64,000 nt of DNA from Streptacidiphilus jeojiense (lineage in GTDB: Bacteria > Actinomycetota > Actinomycetes > Streptomycetales > Streptomycetaceae), in the NCBI RefSeq assembly GCF_000719095.1, contig NZ_JOEH01000001.1, positions 310,001-374,000 of the forward strand, written 5' to 3'. This document shows, piece by piece, positions 61,258 through 64,000 of this stretch; the first letter of the stretch is position 1, and every line of letters begins with the position of its first letter. A program made the position numbers and the translations under genes. The notes under the pieces were generated by a model. It ran no database searches, had not been told where the DNA came from, and worked only from the letters and a program-made list of their open reading frames with translations.

Positions 61258-62108
61258 TCGAGGCCTACGCCCACCGGGGTCGGCTGCCGGAGCAGCGCCA
61301 GGCGGGATTCGACGGCGGCGCCGACGCCTGGCTGGCGGGTCTGTCGGGGCTGCGGAACATCGTGCGTCAGGAACTGGTCGCCAGGCAGCTGGCCGAACAG
61401 ATCACCGAGCACTTCTTCCACGGCAACGGCGCCGCCGAGGCCCGTCCGCTGCGGGTGCTGGACGTCGGCTGCGGTCAGGCCACCCAGGTGGTCCGGCTGG
61501 CCCGGGCCGGGCACCTGGTCACCGGACTCGACCCGGACCCGGTGACGCTGGGGGCGGCCCAGGGCGCCATCGGCGCCGAGCCCCAGCAGGTGCAGCAGCG
61601 GATCAGCCTGCTGACCGGCGAGGGCGGCGACTGCGGCCGCTGGTTCGGCCCCGGCACCTTCGACGTGGTGCTCTGCCACGGGGTGCTGATGTACATGCCC
61701 GAGGCGGAGCCGATGCTGGCCTCGCTGGCCCGGGTGCTCGCCCCCGGCGGCATGCTCTCGGTGGTGGTCCGCAACGGCGACGCGCTGGCGATGCGGCCCG
61801 GCTGCGCCGGGGACTGGGGCGGGGCGATCGAGGCCTTCGGCACCGACCGCTACACCAACCGGCTGGGTCTGCCCACCCGCGCCGACCGTCTTGAGCCGCT
61901 GACCCGGACCCTGTCCGAGATCGTGGTCCCGCTGCGCCGCTGGTACGGGGTGCGGGTGTTCACCGACCAGACGCCCGACCACGTCGGCCCGCCGGTGGAC
62001 GGACGGCAGCTGGCGCAGTTGCTGGACGCCGAGGAGCGGGCCGGTCGCACCGACCCCTACCGCGCCGTGGCCGCGTTGCTCCATCTGGTGGGCACCCGCC
62101 CCGGTTGA
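61254..62108 (+). CDS. SAM-dependent methyltransferase
   Basis: 284 residues with a class I methyltransferase fold: SAM-binding LRVLDVGCGQATQVVRLA, acidic loop VTGLDPDP, and post-II strand FDVVLCHGVLMYM. C-terminal region resembles UbiE/tRNA-wobble methyltransferases (SmtA/CmoM-like), but the substrate is unknown. The likely start is a CTG that overlaps the upstream stop (CTGA) with GAGGG eight bases before it; the first in-frame GTG lies 36 codons downstream, inside conserved sequence. Confidence 0.83.
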   Translation: MIEAYAHRGRLPEQRQAGFDGGADAWLAGLSGLRNIVRQELVARQLAEQITEHFFHGNGAAEARPLRVLDVGCGQATQVVRLARAGHLVTGLDPDPVTLGAAQGAIGAEPQQVQQRISLLTGEGGDCGRWFGPGTFDVVLCHGVLMYMPEAEPMLASLARVLAPGGMLSVVVRNGDALAMRPGCAGDWGGAIEAFGTDRYTNRLGLPTRADRLEPLTRTLSEIVVPLRRWYGVRVFTDQTPDHVGPPVDGRQLAQLLDAEERAGRTDPYRAVAALLHLVGTRPG

Positions 62109-62131
62109 TCACCGGGGGTAGGGTCTGCCGC

Positions 62132-63133
62132 ATGGAGTTTCGTCATCTGGGCCGCAGCGGCCTGATCATCAGTGAGATCGCCTACGGCAACTGGCTCACC
62201 CACGGTTCCCAGGTGGAGGAGGACGCGGCCGTCGCCTGCGTCCGGGCCGCCCTGGACACCGGGATCACCACCTTCGACACCGCCGACGTCTACGCCGGGA
62301 CCCGGGCCGAGGCCGTCCTCGGCCGGGCGCTGAAGGGCGAGCGGCGCGAGGGTCTGGAGATCCTCACCAAGGTCTACTGGCCGACCGGTCCGGGCCGCAA
62401 CGACCGGGGCCTGGGCCGCAAGCACATCATGGAGTCGATCAACGGCTCGCTCCGCCGGCTGCAGACCGACTACGTCGACCTCTACCAGGCCCACCGCTAC
62501 GACACCAGCACCCCGCTGGAGGAGACCATGACGGCCTTCGCCGACGTGGTGCACTCGGGCAAGGCCCACTACATCGGCGTGTCCGAGTGGACCGCCGAGC
62601 AGATCCGCGCGGCGCACGCGCTGGCCCAGGAGCTGCGGATCCCGCTGGTCTCCAACCAGCCGCAGTACTCCGCGCTCTGGCGGGTCATCGAGGCCGAGGT
62701 GGTCCCGACCTGCGCCGAGCTGGGCCTGGGTCAGATCGTCTTCTCCCCCATCGCCCAGGGCGTGCTGACCGGCAAGTACCTGCCCGGGCAGCCGGTCCCG
62801 GACGGTTCGCGGGCCACCGACGAGAACGGCTCCCAGTTCGTCGCCCGCTACCTCAGGGACGACGTGCTGGAGCGGGTGCAGCAGCTCCGCCCGCTGGCGG
62901 ACGAGGCCGGGCTCTCGCTCGCCCAGCTGTCGGTCGCCTGGGTGCTGCAGAACCCCGACGTCTCCGCGGCGATCATCGGCGCCTCCCGCCCCGAGCAGGT
63001 CACCGAGAACGTCAGGGCGGCCGGGGTGAAGCTGGACTCCGAGCTGCTCAAGAGGATGGACGCGGTGCTGGCCCCGGTCGCCGAGTTCGACCCGGCCAGG
63101 ACCGCGGAGAACGCGCCCAAGTCCCGTCCGTAG
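62132..63133 (+). CDS. Aldo/keto reductase (Kv-beta-like AKR)
   Basis: NADPH-dependent oxidoreductase of 333 residues, (beta/alpha)8 barrel. Catalytic tetrad: Asp and Tyr in FDTADVYAGTRAE, Lys in LEILTKVYW, His in LYQAHRYD; NADPH loop IIGASRPEQVTENV. N-terminal MEFRHLGRSGLIISEIAYGNW is the AKR start. Substrate not predictable. An in-frame ATG at 62105 lacks family similarity. Confidence 0.92.
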   Translation: MEFRHLGRSGLIISEIAYGNWLTHGSQVEEDAAVACVRAALDTGITTFDTADVYAGTRAEAVLGRALKGERREGLEILTKVYWPTGPGRNDRGLGRKHIMESINGSLRRLQTDYVDLYQAHRYDTSTPLEETMTAFADVVHSGKAHYIGVSEWTAEQIRAAHALAQELRIPLVSNQPQYSALWRVIEAEVVPTCAELGLGQIVFSPIAQGVLTGKYLPGQPVPDGSRATDENGSQFVARYLRDDVLERVQQLRPLADEAGLSLAQLSVAWVLQNPDVSAAIIGASRPEQVTENVRAAGVKLDSELLKRMDAVLAPVAEFDPARTAENAPKSRP

Positions 63134-63226
63134 CCCGCACCGTACGTACCGGCCGTACTTCTCAACGGTCGCGCCCGCAGCCTATGGTGTCCTCGCCGAA
63201 AGGTACTGGTCCACGAGGCGGGGGAC

Positions 63227-63562
63227 ATGCGGGTTGATCCAGGTGGCAGTGACGGGTTCTCGGTGGACCCGGCCGACCTCTCCGGTGTGGCCGGACAGGT
63301 CGGCCGGGCCTACGACGACTACGACACGGTGATCGTGTACTTCTGCGGTTCGGGTGACACCCCGTCAGGAAACCAACTGGGGCAGGACGGTGTCCCGGCC
63401 GCCTGGTCCGCGTTCGAGAGCGCCTGGGGCGGCGAGCTGAGCACCACCAGCCTGGCCCTGGCCGAGCTGACCCGGAAGCTCCAGGCCACCTCGGACAACT
63501 ACCGGACCAACGAGGCCGCGGTGGCCGGGGCGATCGCCGGCGTGGGCGGTGGGCCGCGATGA
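63227..63562 (+). CDS. WXG100/ESX-like small helical protein
   Basis: 111 residues with the look of a WXG100-type type VII secretion substrate or EspG-partner: central W(S)AFESAWGGEL, helices on both sides (LSGVAGQVGRAYDDYD and LALAELTRKLQATSDNYRTNEAAVAGAI). A Trp-x-x-Phe and a terminal YRTNE-type motif resemble the WXG and YxxxD/E secretion motifs. ATG with GGGGGA upstream. Coupled to the next gene by ATGA. Cannot prove T7SS linkage without the genes past the window edge. Confidence 0.72.
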   Translation: MRVDPGGSDGFSVDPADLSGVAGQVGRAYDDYDTVIVYFCGSGDTPSGNQLGQDGVPAAWSAFESAWGGELSTTSLALAELTRKLQATSDNYRTNEAAVAGAIAGVGGGPR

Positions 63563-64000
63563 GCTCGCTGTCCGACCTGCAGGACGCGTTGCAGCAGATC
63601 CAGCGGTCGACACCGATGGTCGGACGCTTCATGTTCGACTCGCTCCCCGGGGCCATCGGCCAGGCCCTGGCGGTCCCCGGGCCGCCGGGGTCGCCCTCCG
63701 TCGTCGACGCCCAGGCCGAGGACTACCGCAAGGCCGGGGCGCAGGCCGCGGTGGTGGAGGCGGACCTGACCCATGTCAGCAGCTCCGCGCTGCCCCGGGC
63801 GTGGACCGGCCCGGTCGCCGAGACCGCCGCGCAGGCGGTGGCCTCGGTCGCGGCCGAGGTCGCCACCACCGTCACCGTGCTCGGCCAGGCCGCCGCGGCG
63901 ATGGCGCAGTGGAGCGCTGAGCTGTCCGCCGCGCAGACCCTGGACCGTTCCGGCACGGCCGAACTGACGGCCGCTCAGCAGCAGCCGATGTCGCAGTTCG
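63559..64000 (+). CDS. Large ESX/PPE-like helical protein, 3' end missing
   Basis: The ORF is open from the overlapping ATG to the window end (147 residues visible), reading MSSLSDLQDALQQIQRS. It is Ala/Gln-rich and helical (AQAVASVAAEVATTVTVLGQAAAAMAQW), with a WTGPVAETAAQ WxG-like turn, consistent with the N-terminal helical region of a large T7SS-associated protein (toxin or PPE-like). Function uncertain because the C-terminus, where a toxin domain would be, is beyond the window. Confidence 0.68.
   Translation, partial: MSSLSDLQDALQQIQRSTPMVGRFMFDSLPGAIGQALAVPGPPGSPSVVDAQAEDYRKAGAQAAVVEADLTHVSSSALPRAWTGPVAETAAQAVASVAAEVATTVTVLGQAAAAMAQWSAELSAAQTLDRSGTAELTAAQQQPMSQF

Overview
The window is a high-GC actinobacterial chromosome segment, most likely from the family Streptomycetaceae (Streptomyces, Kitasatospora or Streptacidiphilus). 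The evidence is strong third-position GC bias, many GTG and TTG starts, and a gene order (bfr-bfd-DAHP synthase-trpE, pfkA-two-component pair, glkA with its small upstream gene, fadD-pimB, tandem NlpC/P60 genes, trpD, ctaE-qcrCAB, ctaCDF, erpA, pspA) that I recall from the Streptomyces coelicolor core chromosome. I see no prophage, insertion sequence, CRISPR array, rRNA or tRNA.

Layout. 1-14 kb: end of bacterioferritin, Bfd ferredoxin with an iron box, class II DAHP synthase divergent from a trp leader/attenuator and a fused anthranilate synthase, a tricorn protease, a Ser/Thr kinase with a beta-propeller sensor, phosphofructokinase, a NarL-type two-component pair and a PlsC acyltransferase. 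14-26 kb: an esterase, a membrane protein, an endonuclease-fold hydrolase, glucokinase with its SCO2127-like partner, an ArsA-like ATPase, START-like and phosphoesterase genes, an acyl-CoA ligase, PimB and a GT87-type mannosyltransferase. 26-33 kb: cell-wall genes, with three NlpC/P60 paralogues in a row, the middle one behind a c-di-AMP riboswitch and near a Crp-like palindrome. 33-37 kb: small genes, a rhomboid protease, a SAM-IV riboswitch in front of a group II cysteine desulfurase-like enzyme, and trpD. 38-49 kb: the aerobic respiratory module (ctaE-qcrCAB forward, ctaCDF reverse), interrupted by an unusual transporter and an L,D-transpeptidase. 49-64 kb: a cysteine desulfurase-TusA fusion, a PfkB kinase, ErpA, a PLP decarboxylase with an Lrp regulator, LtrA, NadA, PspA with its PspAA partner, and the start of an ESX/WXG100-like gene pair.

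How the genes work together. Aromatic biosynthesis (DAHP synthase, TrpE(G), TrpD) is split between two places and shows attenuation control. Carbon entry (glkA, pfkA) lies beside envelope signalling and envelope lipid genes (PlsC, FadD, PimB, GT87). The bcc-aa3 oxidase genes, Fe-S assembly (ErpA, two cysteine desulfurases) and NadA form a redox theme.

Most unusual observations: (1) an MFS exporter whose C-terminus reads as a TetR ligand-binding domain without a DNA-binding domain; (2) a dispersed 20-bp-arm palindrome in five gene ends, two of which carry the same second module in opposite orientation, one of them inside a 130-nt nested dyad; (3) a SAM-IV riboswitch on a cysteine desulfurase-like gene; (4) a c-di-AMP riboswitch plus Crp-like site on only one of three NlpC/P60 paralogues.
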